This document shows, piece after piece, positions 34,901 to 42,477 of a stretch of 64,000 bases of DNA (the first letter of the stretch is position 1; the number at the start of each line of letters is the position of its first letter). The notes beneath the pieces were generated by a model, which was given only the letters and a program-made list of their open reading frames with translations, was not told the DNA's origin and made no database searches. The position numbers were made by a program, and so were the translations under genes. Source of the DNA: Aequorivita echinoideorum (GTDB lineage Bacteria; Bacteroidota; Bacteroidia; Flavobacteriales; Flavobacteriaceae); NCBI RefSeq assembly GCF_018476645.1, contig NZ_JAHCTB010000001.1, positions 310,001-374,000 of the forward strand, read 5' to 3'.

Positions 34901-35075
34901 TGGCAATATACCCCAGCGGATGCCCCACGTGCAAGCCCGCGCCGGAAGGATAAGGGAACATATCCAAAACATAGTATTTTGGTTTTTTGCTTTGGTTCTC
35001 AGCCTTAAAGGTTTGGTTTTCGGCCCAAAATTTTTGCCATTTTGCCTCTATTTCGTTGAAGTGATATTTGCCCAT
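31923..35075 (-). CDS. leuS: Leucyl-tRNA synthetase with repeat-derived and unknown inserts
   Basis: 1050 residues, versus about 920-970 for the flavobacterial LeuRS I recall. HVGH is at 49-52, the editing domain has FTTRPDTIFGV, and KMSKS is near 816-820. Start set at ATG 35075 (MGKYHFNEIEAKW), with a TAAATTTG box at 35126-35133; the frame farther upstream is unrelated sequence. Between FVYR and the KMSKS loop sits a ~105-residue Lys/Glu-rich insert (about 662-767). Four other loops are encoded by short palindromic or repetitive DNA: near residues 290-300, 421-427, 559-567 and 877-886. All sites fall in variable loops and all catalytic motifs are intact, so I expect a working enzyme. Confidence 0.95.
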   Translation of the reverse strand: MGKYHFNEIEAKWQKFWAENQTFKAENQSKKPKYYVLDMFPYPSGAGLHVGHPLGYIASDIYARYKRHQGFNVLHPQGYDSFGLPAEQYAIQTGQHPAKTTEENIARYREQLDKIGFSFDWSREVRTSNPEYYKWTQWIFLQLFESWYDKNADKARSIEELRGIFSSEGNVHINAVADEGVEHFTASDWLGFSEIKKQEILLKYRLTYLAETEVNWCPQLGTVLANDEIVNGVSERGGYPVVRKKMKQWSMRITAYAQRLLDGLDTIDWPQPLKDSQTNWIGRSKGATVEFKIQNSEFKIPVFTTRPDTIFGVSFMVLAPEHDLVSKITTSEQKEAVENYIEATAKRSERERMADVKSITGVFTGAYAEHPFTKEPLPIWIGDYVLAGYGTGAVMSVPCGDQRDYDFAKHFNLPIPNIFSPLVPEGGINENENLIETEAFSEKTGFVLKNSDFLNGLNYSEATEKIIAALEEKGVGKGKINYRLRDAVFSRQRYWGEPFPIYYKDGMPHAIPTECLPLRLPEVEKYLPTEEGEPPLGRATKWHWDENKNEVVSVPEGEKPPSGVWGLELNTMPGWAGSSWYFFRYMEDEKRDEVFASKEALDYWKNVDLYIGGSEHATGHLLYSRFWVKFMHDRGLVPVDEPFKKLINQGMILGESAFVYRMNSKITISEIPDVKKFAQMGDEWARETRKLIVKTIQLKNDKILIPLQFFKFDEFKKWKRSKGFSEDEIKKLTEKDLEKERINSFKHLIPKEDIHYFDLNNFSISYSAQAIHTNVSFVNSSNELDINSFKNESSEFKDAEVIGINGKYIVGREVEKMSKSKYNVVNPDDICEQYGADTLRMYEMFLGPLEQAKPWNTAGITGVQGFLKKLWKLYHSASPALSEGGELEFYVSEDSASKDSLKVLHKTIKKVQEDIENFSFNTSVSSFMIAVNELTAQNCNSREVLKPLTILISPYTPHIAEELWEKLGHNESISTAPFPKFEEKFLVESSKEYPISFNGKMRFTLELPLGISKEEIESAVMAHEKTAQYLEGRKPKKVIIVPGKIVNIVG
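32418..32445. repeat. GC-rich palindromic piece inside leuS (a)
   Basis: CTCCCC and GGGGAG flank a TTCGG-containing centre. It encodes a run reading SPALSEGGELEF in LeuRS, at a point where other flavobacterial LeuRS proteins have an unrelated loop before the anticodon-binding domain (from recall). Confidence 0.55.
32775..33090 (-). other. ~105-codon in-frame insert in leuS before KMSKS
   Basis: This AT-rich piece encodes residues about 662-767, including FKFDEFKKWKRSKGFSEDE and KDLEKERINSFKHLIPKED. It falls in the leucine-specific region between the FVYR strand and the KMSKS loop. It has no intein splice motifs, no stop, and no domain I recognise. Flanking residues on both sides line up with ordinary LeuRS as I remember it. 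Confidence 0.55.
33376..33400. repeat. GC-rich palindromic piece inside leuS (b)
   Basis: AGCCCCC and GGGGGCT form a seven-base perfect stem around AAACCCCCGAA. It encodes KPPSGVWGLEL just before the TMPGWAGSSW motif. Confidence 0.6.
33796..33816. repeat. GC-rich palindromic piece inside leuS (c)
   Basis: CCCCC, TTCGGGGACAA and GGGGG form a short stem. It encodes SPLVPEGG in a loop before the SDFLNGLNY segment. Confidence 0.6.
34176..34209. repeat. GAATTCTGAATT-type short tandem repeat inside leuS (d)
   Basis: Three to four units of (T)TGAATTC run in a row. They encode EFKIQNSEFKI in front of FTTRPDTIFGV in the editing domain. Similar AATTC/AATTT strings are frequent between genes in this window. 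Confidence 0.6.
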
Positions 35076-35125
35076 GTTTCGCTTTTCTTTTTGAAAAAAT
35101 TGATTCCCCATTGCGGAAACCGCCG

Positions 35126-35133
35126 CAAATTTA
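35126..35133 (-). promoter_or_regulatory. Promoter -7 box of leuS
   Basis: The minus strand reads TAAATTTG, 51 bases before the ATG at 35075, supporting that start. Confidence 0.5.
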
Positions 35134-35164
35134 AGGTTTATTGAAGAAGTAAAACCTGAATGCT

Positions 35165-35965
35165 TCAAAAATTTGGATGCAGCAGATTGCCCGAATACAG
35201 CACCCAAGCCATTGAAATCAATGCCGAAATATTTATGGCGAAACCGAAAATTTTCATCTGTTTCAATGTGTAGGGTTTGTTTTTGAAAAAGATAAAAACA
35301 TCCAAAACCAACCACAGCGCAAATGCCGCCAGAAATGAAGAAAGTACCCAATCGTTAAACCAAAATTTCAAAATATAAGCTTCAAATAAAAGTAGGAAAA
35401 GCATCAGAAATTTTGATTTTTTTCGGCCTATAAATACGGCGGTAGTTTTCTTGCCTACCAATTTATCTGGCTCAATGTCCATAATTTCGCCTGCAATGTG
35501 CGCCTGAAATGCAAACAGTGTTAAATAGAGGAATGTTTGCCAGGAAATCATTTCCAAATCATTCAAAAGTATGCTGAAAAGCGCCGTAAAAACATAGCCA
35601 ACTTGGATTAAAATTTCAAATGGCGGCCGTTCCTTTAACCGAAATGGTTTGTAATTGTAGATAATGTTTATGACCACCATAAAAAGTAGCAGAATGAAAA
35701 GTTCCACGCCGCCCACGTATGAAAAATAGGCCAAAAACGGAATCATTACAATGGATATTTGCCACGGCACGTTTGCCAATTCCTTTTTGCTAAGCCGCGC
35801 ACCGAAAAGATAATTTCCTTTACGCGGATTGAGGGAATCTGCCTTGCCATCGGTAAAATCATTAAGGCCATAAACAAGAAAATTTAACGGAAAAGTGACA
35901 AAAAACAGACCGATCCAAAAAAGAGGCTTTTCCCAAAAGTGGGTTGACGGCACAAACGGAACCAA
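35165..35965 (-). CDS. UbiA-family prenyltransferase (start codon uncertain)
   Basis: 266 residues from a TTG at 35965, with seven or eight membrane helices. The first prenyl-diphosphate site reads NDFTDGKADSLNPRKG (D-x3-D type) and the second MDIEPDKLVGKKT. It attaches a prenyl chain to an aromatic or quinone precursor, or makes a lipid; the exact role is unknown. In-frame sequence upstream of the TTG (to about 36055) encodes a convincing family N-terminus, LLKLLKISRPGLWFATIWIY, but has no ATG, GTG or TTG. The true start may be a rare codon (ATC 36037 or CTG 36022). Confidence 0.82.
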   Translation of the reverse strand: MVPFVPSTHFWEKPLFWIGLFFVTFPLNFLVYGLNDFTDGKADSLNPRKGNYLFGARLSKKELANVPWQISIVMIPFLAYFSYVGGVELFILLLFMVVINIIYNYKPFRLKERPPFEILIQVGYVFTALFSILLNDLEMISWQTFLYLTLFAFQAHIAGEIMDIEPDKLVGKKTTAVFIGRKKSKFLMLFLLLFEAYILKFWFNDWVLSSFLAAFALWLVLDVFIFFKNKPYTLKQMKIFGFAINISALISMAWVLYSGNLLHPNF

Positions 35966-36157
35966 ATAAATCCAAATGGTTGCAAACCAAAGTCCCGGGC
36001 GGGATATTTTTAATAATTTCAGTAGGCGATTAAAGATAACTACAAAATTTAGAGCGCTTCAAAATTAATCTTATTATAACAAAATGGAAACTTTCGGCGT
36101 TGTTTAACACAGGATGCAAAATTACTTGTATTTTTACGCAAAAATTCCGCAGACGCT

Positions 36158-37036
36158 ATGAGTTCCTCATTTGAAAAATACCAAAAACGCAGGTTGATTT
36201 CCTCTTATTTTTCCGTGGTTATCAGTATTTCCTTGGTGCTTTTTCTTTTGGGACTTTTGGGGCTTTTGGTATTGAATTCAAAAAAAGTTGCCGATTATTT
36301 TAAGGAACAAATTGCCATTACCGTTTTCTTAAAAGATACCGCCAAAGAAGTTGAAATTACTCAACTTAAACAAAGTCTAGCACTAGCAGAATACACCAAA
36401 AGTGCCGAATTTGTTTCAAAAGAAGAGGCCGCAAAGGAACACCAAGAAACCCTTGGTGAAAATTTCATTGAATATTTGGGGGAAAATCCGCTTCAAAACA
36501 GCATAGACGTGTACATACTTGCCGATTATGTGACACCGCAAAAAATGGAAGAAATTACAACTGAACTGAGAAGCAAGGATTTTGTGGATGATGTAATTTA
36601 TGACAAGCCACTCATAGCGCAATTGACTGAAAATGTAAAAAGAATCAGTTTTTGGGTGCTTGTTGTAAGCGGAATATTCACATTTATCGCTGTATTGCTC
36701 ATAAATAGTAGCATTCGGCTTTCCATTTATGCCAAACGATTTACCATTAAAACAATGCAAATGGTAGGGGCCACAAAAAAATTTATCCGCAGGCCTTTTG
36801 TTTGGAAAAGCGTTCGCTTGGGGATAATTGGAGCCATTGTGGCAATGGTAGGGATGGGATTGGTTTTGTATTATTTGGACCAAAGTTTTCCGCAATTGCA
36901 ATTACTGAAAGACCATTTATTGCTTATCGTGCTTTTCGCATTTATTTTTTTGATGGGAATTATAATCACGTGGATAAGCACATTTATAGCCACACAGCGA
37001 TTCTTAAATCTTAGGACAGACGATTTATACTACTAA
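36158..37036 (+). CDS. ftsX: Cell division protein FtsX
   Basis: 292 residues. A cytoplasmic N-terminus (SSFEKYQKRRLISSYFS) leads to one helix, a periplasmic domain of about 120 residues, and three more helices, with the second at about 165-190 (MacB-FtsX arrangement). FtsX pairs with the ATPase FtsE to activate cell-wall hydrolases at the division site; ftsE is not in the window. It heads the ftsX-DUF3098-uppP-truB run, a gene order I recall across Bacteroidota. Confidence 0.93.
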   Translation: MSSSFEKYQKRRLISSYFSVVISISLVLFLLGLLGLLVLNSKKVADYFKEQIAITVFLKDTAKEVEITQLKQSLALAEYTKSAEFVSKEEAAKEHQETLGENFIEYLGENPLQNSIDVYILADYVTPQKMEEITTELRSKDFVDDVIYDKPLIAQLTENVKRISFWVLVVSGIFTFIAVLLINSSIRLSIYAKRFTIKTMQMVGATKKFIRRPFVWKSVRLGIIGAIVAMVGMGLVLYYLDQSFPQLQLLKDHLLLIVLFAFIFLMGIIITWISTFIATQRFLNLRTDDLYY

Positions 37037-37083
37037 AATTGATGTTCTTTATTTGAAAAATAAAACTTGAAAACTTCACAATA

Positions 37084-37347
37084 ATGGGAGAACAAAAAAG
37101 AAAAGAAGAAGCCGGAAAAATATTTGTTTTTGAAAGAAAAAATTACAAGTTTATGCTTATAGGCATTGCATTTATTGCACTTGGTTTTATTTTGATGACT
37201 GGCGGCGGCAGTGATGATCCCAACGTTTTTAACCCAGAAATTTACAATTGGAGAAGAATACGTTTGGCGCCAGCGCTTGTATTGCTGGGGTTTGCCATTG
37301 AAGTATATGCTATATTATTGAAACCGGACAGTAAAAAAGAAAGTTAG
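37084..37347 (+). CDS. DUF3098 small membrane protein
   Basis: 87 residues with two membrane helices (about 23-39 and 60-77) and a loop with GGGSDDPNVFNPEIYNWRRI. Function is unknown. Its stop shares one base with the GTG start of uppP (TAGTG), so translation of the two is coupled. Confidence 0.88.
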   Translation: MGEQKRKEEAGKIFVFERKNYKFMLIGIAFIALGFILMTGGGSDDPNVFNPEIYNWRRIRLAPALVLLGFAIEVYAILLKPDSKKES

Positions 37348-38141
37348 TGGATTATTTAGATGCCATTATTCTTGGTATTATTCAAGGTTTTACTGAATTT
37401 TTGCCCGTTTCCTCCAGTGGCCATCTTGAAATTGGAAAAGTAATTTTAGGAAATAAGGCAGTACCGGAGGAAAGTTTGCTTTTCACCGTCATTCTTCATT
37501 TTGCCACTGCATTAAGTACACTTGTAGTTTTCAGAAAAGATATTATTCAAATAATTGGCGGTATCCTGAAATTTCAATGGAACGAAGAAACACTTTTTGC
37601 AGTAAAAATTATGTTATCTATGATTCCAGCAGTAGTCATTGGATTGCTGTTTGAAGAACAATTGGAATCCTTTTTTGGTGGCAGCATTTTTTTTGTTGGG
37701 GCCATGCTTATTATTACTGCCATTCTTTTATGGTTGGCAGACAGAGCAAAAAATACCGGAAAACCCGTTACACTGCGGGATTCCGTAATTATTGGTGTTG
37801 CTCAGGCAATTGCAATGCTTCCGGGAATTTCACGCAGCGGTGCAACTATTTCAACTTCTGTTTTATTGGGAAATGATAAAACGAAAGCCGCCCGATTTTC
37901 ATTCTTGATGGTCGTACCATTGATTTTTGGAAAAATCGCGAAAGATGTTTTAAGCGGTGAAATTTCTACCCAGAATACTAATTTTGGGGTAATGGGCATA
38001 GGCTTCCTTGCTGCATTTGTCTGCGGGCTCGTGGCCTGCACTTGGATGATTTCTTTAGTGAAAAAAAGCAAATTGCGCTATTTTTCCGTTTATTGCCTTT
38101 TCGTAGGAATTATTGCCATAATTTTTAGCATATATTTTTAA
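37347..38141 (+). CDS. uppP: Undecaprenyl-diphosphate phosphatase
   Basis: 264 residues with eight membrane helices and a GTG start at 37347. The two catalytic repeats are GFTEFLPVSSSGHLEI and LPGISRSGATIS. The enzyme recycles the C55 lipid carrier used in peptidoglycan and other polymer synthesis, and gives bacitracin tolerance. The stop overlaps the truB ATG by one base (TAATG). Confidence 0.96.
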   Translation: MDYLDAIILGIIQGFTEFLPVSSSGHLEIGKVILGNKAVPEESLLFTVILHFATALSTLVVFRKDIIQIIGGILKFQWNEETLFAVKIMLSMIPAVVIGLLFEEQLESFFGGSIFFVGAMLIITAILLWLADRAKNTGKPVTLRDSVIIGVAQAIAMLPGISRSGATISTSVLLGNDKTKAARFSFLMVVPLIFGKIAKDVLSGEISTQNTNFGVMGIGFLAAFVCGLVACTWMISLVKKSKLRYFSVYCLFVGIIAIIFSIYF

Positions 38142-38830
38142 TGACCGAAGAAGACTTCAAAGAAGGCCAAGTATTGTTGATTGATAAACCACTGGAATGG
38201 ACATCCTTTCAAGTAGTAAACAAAGTGCGGTGGCTCATTAAAAAATCCTTCGGAATAAAAAAAATTAAAGTGGGCCACGCGGGAACGCTCGATCCACTGG
38301 CAACGGGACTTCTGATTATCTGCACGGGAAAATTCACAAAAAAAATTGATACCTATCAAGCTCAGATAAAAGAATATACCGGAACATTTACGCTTGGCGC
38401 AACTACGCCCAGCTACGATTTGGAAACTGAAATTGACCAAACTTTTGATATTTCTGAAATAACCTCAAAAAAAATATACGAAGCCACAAAACAATTTATT
38501 GGCGAAATACAGCAACAACCGCCCGTTTTTTCAGCATTGAAGAAAGATGGAAAACGGCTGTATGAATTTGCCCGAAGCGGTGAAAAAGTGGATGTACCCA
38601 GCAGAAATATCACTATTTCAGAATTCGAGATAACAAATATTGACCTTCCAAAAATCGATTTCCGTGTGGTCTGCAGCAAAGGAACTTACATTCGTTCATT
38701 AGCTTACGATTTTGGAAAAGCATTAAACAACGGCGCCCACCTTTCAGCGCTTCGAAGGACGAAAATTGGTGAGTTTAGCGTTGAAAATTCAGACACAATC
38801 GAAGGTTTTGAAGAATCGCTTCCGCGTTAA
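38141..38830 (+). CDS. truB: tRNA pseudouridine-55 synthase
   Basis: 229 residues. The catalytic aspartate is in VGHAGTLDPLATGLL, and PPVFSALKKDGKRLYE plus YIRSLAYDFG are further TruB motifs. It modifies U55 in the T-loop of tRNAs. It is the last gene of the ftsX run and lacks the C-terminal PUA extension of longer homologues. The next gene starts about 70 bases downstream. Confidence 0.96.
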   Translation: MTEEDFKEGQVLLIDKPLEWTSFQVVNKVRWLIKKSFGIKKIKVGHAGTLDPLATGLLIICTGKFTKKIDTYQAQIKEYTGTFTLGATTPSYDLETEIDQTFDISEITSKKIYEATKQFIGEIQQQPPVFSALKKDGKRLYEFARSGEKVDVPSRNITISEFEITNIDLPKIDFRVVCSKGTYIRSLAYDFGKALNNGAHLSALRRTKIGEFSVENSDTIEGFEESLPR

Positions 38831-38901
38831 AAAATTTTTAATACCATCTTAATTTTCAGCGTTTTTGTGGATTTTTGCTGAAAAATTCGGTACTTGCAAG
38901 G

Positions 38902-39624
38902 ATGAATTTTAATTATTCATATAGATCATTTCTAATAACTTCACTACTTACGGGAAGTTTGGTGCTTTTTCTCTACAGCATCAAATTAAAGGGCGAGATT
39001 GAGGAGGAAGAAGAAACCTACAATATGGTGGTTACCGAGGAAGAATTGATTCCAGAGGAAACCCAGATTGCATCACTTACCCCAGAAAAAGTAAAGATTG
39101 AAACCAACCGCGCTTATAACGAAGCCGAAAAATTCATTTCAGAAATTGAAAACGAAAACCGTGAGCTTACAGAAGAAACTGAAGGTGCCCAACAAGAAAT
39201 AAGCGAAAACGAAGAAACGGCAGATGGTGGAAGCGACTATATGGCGGCACTACGAAAGAAAAAACCCAAAGAGCTGAAAAAGAAGGATTTTTCAAATTCT
39301 AAAAGTTCCAAAAGCAATACTGCCGTAGTGCGCAGTGGCAATAGAAATACCACCATAAGTTACCAATTGGTAAACCGAAAGGACATTGATTTACCGAACC
39401 CCGTTTACACCTGTGATGGATTCGGAAAAGTAGTGATAAGTATAGAGGTCAATGCCAGCGGTAGGGTTGTAAAAAGCTCTTACAGTAAAGGCGCGAGCAC
39501 AACAACCAATCAGTGTTTGATTGATAGTGCGCTGGAGTATGCCTCACAGGCAAGATTTAATACCGAAGCTGGAAAAACTAGCCAACTTGGCACTATAACC
39601 TTCAACTTCCCCGGTCAGAATTAA
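38902..39624 (+). CDS. TonB C-terminal-like, single-anchor periplasmic protein
   Basis: 240 residues. One N-terminal membrane anchor (about 8-27) is followed by a Glu-rich segment with charged linker and a C-terminal domain with GFGKVVISIEVNASGRVVKS and ASQARFNTEAGK. The end looks like the TonB carboxy-terminal fold (VxxxV.I...G.V....), though the usual proline-rich spacer is replaced by acidic sequence. It might energise an outer-membrane receptor or be a TonB-like structural protein. The start was set at ATG 38902; a TTG at 38875 is also in frame. It lies downstream of truB but could have its own promoter. Confidence 0.7.
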   Translation: MNFNYSYRSFLITSLLTGSLVLFLYSIKLKGEIEEEEETYNMVVTEEELIPEETQIASLTPEKVKIETNRAYNEAEKFISEIENENRELTEETEGAQQEISENEETADGGSDYMAALRKKKPKELKKKDFSNSKSSKSNTAVVRSGNRNTTISYQLVNRKDIDLPNPVYTCDGFGKVVISIEVNASGRVVKSSYSKGASTTTNQCLIDSALEYASQARFNTEAGKTSQLGTITFNFPGQN

Positions 39625-39629
39625 AGATT

Positions 39630-39980
39630 TTAATTGAATGCCGTTCTATTTTCGGTCTGCAGATTGTCAGTTGCCGCAATTGCTTTTAAGGTTTGATTGT
39701 ATTGGTAGTCCAGAGCCGGGTCTGTATTATCTTCTTCTGAAAAAAGTTTTTCAAAAAAGGCCTTCGCCTTTAAAAATTCATTTTTAAAATAATAGGCCGA
39801 AGCTAATTTTTTGTAGATAAATGGGGTTCCATAGCCTTCCTTAACCACTTGTTCGTAAACCCGAACAATGTCGATGTCCTTATTTACATCTGTTTTTTTC
39901 GATTGTTTTACTTGAGAAAAGCCTACTGCGGAGATGCTTACAAACAAAAGTATTGCAAGCAGATTCTGCCTGTTATTCAT
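39630..39980 (-). CDS. Small secreted protein, paralogue of the gene at 40198 (copy A)
   Basis: 116 residues. The signal peptide ends near VGFSQ. The middle reads DVNKDIDIVRVYEQVVKEGYG and then TPFIYKKLASAYYFKNEF, which fits one or two TPR-like helix pairs. The neighbouring gene at 40198-40533 matches this core closely, so the pair arose by tandem duplication. Function is unknown. Such short TPR-bearing periplasmic proteins often act as binding partners, but this is a guess. Confidence 0.75.
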   Translation of the reverse strand: MNNRQNLLAILLFVSISAVGFSQVKQSKKTDVNKDIDIVRVYEQVVKEGYGTPFIYKKLASAYYFKNEFLKAKAFFEKLFSEEDNTDPALDYQYNQTLKAIAATDNLQTENRTAFN

Positions 39981-40197
39981 GGGGATATGTTATTTGGAGC
40001 TACCTTTTGCAGTATTGTGGGATTGCAAAAAGTGGCATGGTTTGTTATTTCAAAAAAACTGAAAAATCTTTCAATTATTGTATCAATTTCAATTTATGTG
40101 AAAAAAAATCACCAAGAATTATAGCTTGATTTACCACAATGCAAAATAGACCGAAAGAAAATTTCTCCCGGCCTTCCCAACTATCACGTGCCCTGCC

Positions 40198-40533
40198 CTA
40201 TATTTTTACCAAGGCCTTTTCGGTTTTTGTTGCGGCCACGGCTTTTTTTGCCTGTTTGTATCGTCGAGAGTTTTCCTCGGTTAATTGGATACCGTCCTCA
40301 AAAAGTTTTTCAAACCAAATTACTGCTTTGTTGTATTCGTTTTTGAAATAGTAGGCGGTGGCCAATTTTTCGTAGATAAATGGAGTACCGTATCCTTCAC
40401 GGACTACTTGCTCATAGACGCGCGTAACATCAATGTCTTTATTCACATCTGTTTTTGAAGCGGTCTGAGCGTTGGAAATAATTGAAATTCCCGCACATAG
40501 CAGGAACCCAAGTAGGTTAGACTTGAATTTCAT
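40198..40533 (-). CDS. Small secreted protein, paralogue of the gene at 39630 (copy B)
   Basis: 111 residues. The signal peptide ends near ISNAQ. The core DVNKDIDVTRVYEQVVREGYG and TPFIYEKLATAYYFKNEY is nearly the same as in copy A. The C-terminal third differs (Lys/Ala-rich here, Asn/Thr-rich there). The two genes lie head to tail with 217 bases between them; that gap has no recognisable element. Function is unknown. Confidence 0.75.
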   Translation of the reverse strand: MKFKSNLLGFLLCAGISIISNAQTASKTDVNKDIDVTRVYEQVVREGYGTPFIYEKLATAYYFKNEYNKAVIWFEKLFEDGIQLTEENSRRYKQAKKAVAATKTEKALVKI

Positions 40534-40616
40534 TTGGGGCTAAAATATTAATAACAGAGGGCTGCGGAAATGTAGGTATGCAGACTTTCTGTTATGGTTA
40601 ACGCTGTAAAAAAAAC

Positions 40617-40646
40617 AAAAAACCGCAACATAATGCGGTTTTTTGT
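40617..40646 (-). terminator. Intrinsic terminator after the deiminase-like gene
   Basis: AAAACCGCA and TGCGGTTTT form a nine-base stem with T-runs on both strands, just past the stop at 40666. Confidence 0.8.
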
Positions 40647-40665
40647 AAAATTTTCGATTAAATGC

Positions 40666-42405
40666 CTAAAGCTTAATTACTTTTTTGTGGATTTTTCCGA
40701 AGTCACCTTCAAAAGTTATAAGCAAAGTTCCTTTCCAGTTTGGGTTTAGATCCAATGTGATGATGCCGTTGCCACTTTCCACAATTCCATTATAAAGCTG
40801 TTGCCCGAGAATGTTTGAAATGTTGACCGAAATTGCTCCTTCAATTCCTTCCATTCTGAAATTGACCTTCCCAAAAGTGGGATTAGGGAAAGCCGAAGAA
40901 ATATGATTTTGAGCCCATTCTGCTATTGAAAGATTTTCAACCTGAATTGTCCAATAACCTTGCGGAGCCACGATGGGCCTTGCAATACTTTTTCCGGAAT
41001 TTGCTTCAGCCCAAACGTAATATTCAATATTTGTTGAAGAAATTGGCAAATCTGCTATCCAATTATCTCCGTTTGAAGGCGACATGGCTATTTCATTGTA
41101 GGTTGAACTGCCTTCTTCTCTCCAAAATACTTTGGCATTCGCAATTCCTGAAATATGCTTTATCATTGCCTCAATGGTAACTGTGCTACCCGCATTGGCT
41201 TCATCAATAGGTTGATGAACAATCCATAGCGGATCCGCTACTCCAATGGTATGCGTAATACAATGGATAGCACCCAATGAAGCAATAAGATTTTCACCGG
41301 GATTATCCACATCAATCCCTACAACGTTGTAACCCGGCAGTAATTCCTGCAAATAAGTGAGCGCGGGAGCATCCACCTCGGGTCTATAAGTGGGAACCAA
41401 AATTGTATTATTTATAAAAACCGAATTGCTAAATGTTCTGTAGGAACCTCCGGTATCTGGGTAACTTCCCGAAGCACTTGGCGGCGCATCAATCCATTTT
41501 ATATCGTACGGCGTGCCAAATGGCGACATAAAATTATTGAGCACGTAATCTATATTGGCTTCAATTTGGGGGCCGTCCGCAACACCATCCGGATATCTGC
41601 TAACTAAAATGGTTTCTTCATCCAGCAATTTCATGTGCATATCTATGTGATGGATCACGTCATACGGGAGCGCTTCCATTTTTACGTAACGCTGTATGCC
41701 CATATAATTTTCCATTATTCCATCTATTTGTGCCTCGGTTTTTGCACTAACACCGTATGGATTTCCGGGTGCATTTTCATCCAAAATTAAATCGGAAGCA
41801 AACGCATTTCCCATTCCGTCGCTCATATAATTTCCACCAGTATTCACCAAATCATTGGTGCCAGAATCTGTATTATAAATAGTAATACCAGTAGTGGCGG
41901 CGTGTGCCGCTGGCATAACATCATCAAAAGGGCGGGGACGATTGTAAATCCAATCTGTAATGGCACGTTCACCAACATCATTGGAATAAATAGTATTCCC
42001 TGCGTAATCCCGAATCCAAATACTATTCCACGGCGCATCCATAAAAATTACATTGGTAAGGTCAACACCGTTTGAAGTTAAATAGGTGCTAACCGTAGCT
42101 TCTTGCTGGGTGGTTATAATTACTTTACACTCCTGCACGCCCGCTTGGACTATTTGCCTTAAAATATTCTTGTAATTTGGATCCCAAGTGACTACCAAAT
42201 ACTCCACTTCCTCCCACTCAGCAGCTGCGCGAACAGGCCCGGAGGGCGGCGGGGTCAACCGCTGATTTGTAAACTGAAATTGCGATACAAGTCCTTTTTC
42301 TTCTTCGGTGAGATTATTTGGAAGTGATTTTCTTTCTTGTGAAAAAGAAACTGATTGAAAAATTACCGAAAGAATCAGTACTAGTTTGAAGGAATTATTT
42401 TTCAT
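40666..42405 (-). CDS. Secreted agmatine/peptidylarginine deiminase-family enzyme with T9SS sorting domain
   Basis: 579 residues. The signal peptide ends near VSFSQ. The guanidino-group-modifying core has D133 in IWIRDYAGN, the H253-x-D255 pair in HHIDMH, N327 in YRTFSNSVF and C382 in GAIHCITHTIG, in the order of the Porphyromonas gingivalis PPAD residues (Asp, His-Asp, Asn, Cys). An Ig-like module follows, then a type A sorting domain starting near FPNPTFGKVNF. It would deiminate arginine (to citrulline) or agmatine outside the cell. It is a single-gene transcript with its own terminator. Confidence 0.85.
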   Translation of the reverse strand: MKNNSFKLVLILSVIFQSVSFSQERKSLPNNLTEEEKGLVSQFQFTNQRLTPPPSGPVRAAAEWEEVEYLVVTWDPNYKNILRQIVQAGVQECKVIITTQQEATVSTYLTSNGVDLTNVIFMDAPWNSIWIRDYAGNTIYSNDVGERAITDWIYNRPRPFDDVMPAAHAATTGITIYNTDSGTNDLVNTGGNYMSDGMGNAFASDLILDENAPGNPYGVSAKTEAQIDGIMENYMGIQRYVKMEALPYDVIHHIDMHMKLLDEETILVSRYPDGVADGPQIEANIDYVLNNFMSPFGTPYDIKWIDAPPSASGSYPDTGGSYRTFSNSVFINNTILVPTYRPEVDAPALTYLQELLPGYNVVGIDVDNPGENLIASLGAIHCITHTIGVADPLWIVHQPIDEANAGSTVTIEAMIKHISGIANAKVFWREEGSSTYNEIAMSPSNGDNWIADLPISSTNIEYYVWAEANSGKSIARPIVAPQGYWTIQVENLSIAEWAQNHISSAFPNPTFGKVNFRMEGIEGAISVNISNILGQQLYNGIVESGNGIITLDLNPNWKGTLLITFEGDFGKIHKKVIKL

Positions 42406-42477
42406 TTTAAACTTGATTTTAAAACACGAATATACCGTTTAAGTTCCTTATTTTAAGAACTTCATAAACGGAAATAT

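Noticed and set aside
35076-35351. A 92-residue in-frame N-terminal extension of leuS from an ATG at 35351
   Set aside because: It has no LeuRS character, overlaps the opposite-promoter region and the adjacent prenyltransferase gene, and a promoter box lies between it and the true ATG at 35075.
39981-40197. Small gene between the duplicated secreted proteins
   Set aside because: Short open frames have no start context or family pattern; nothing but AT-rich spacer is seen.
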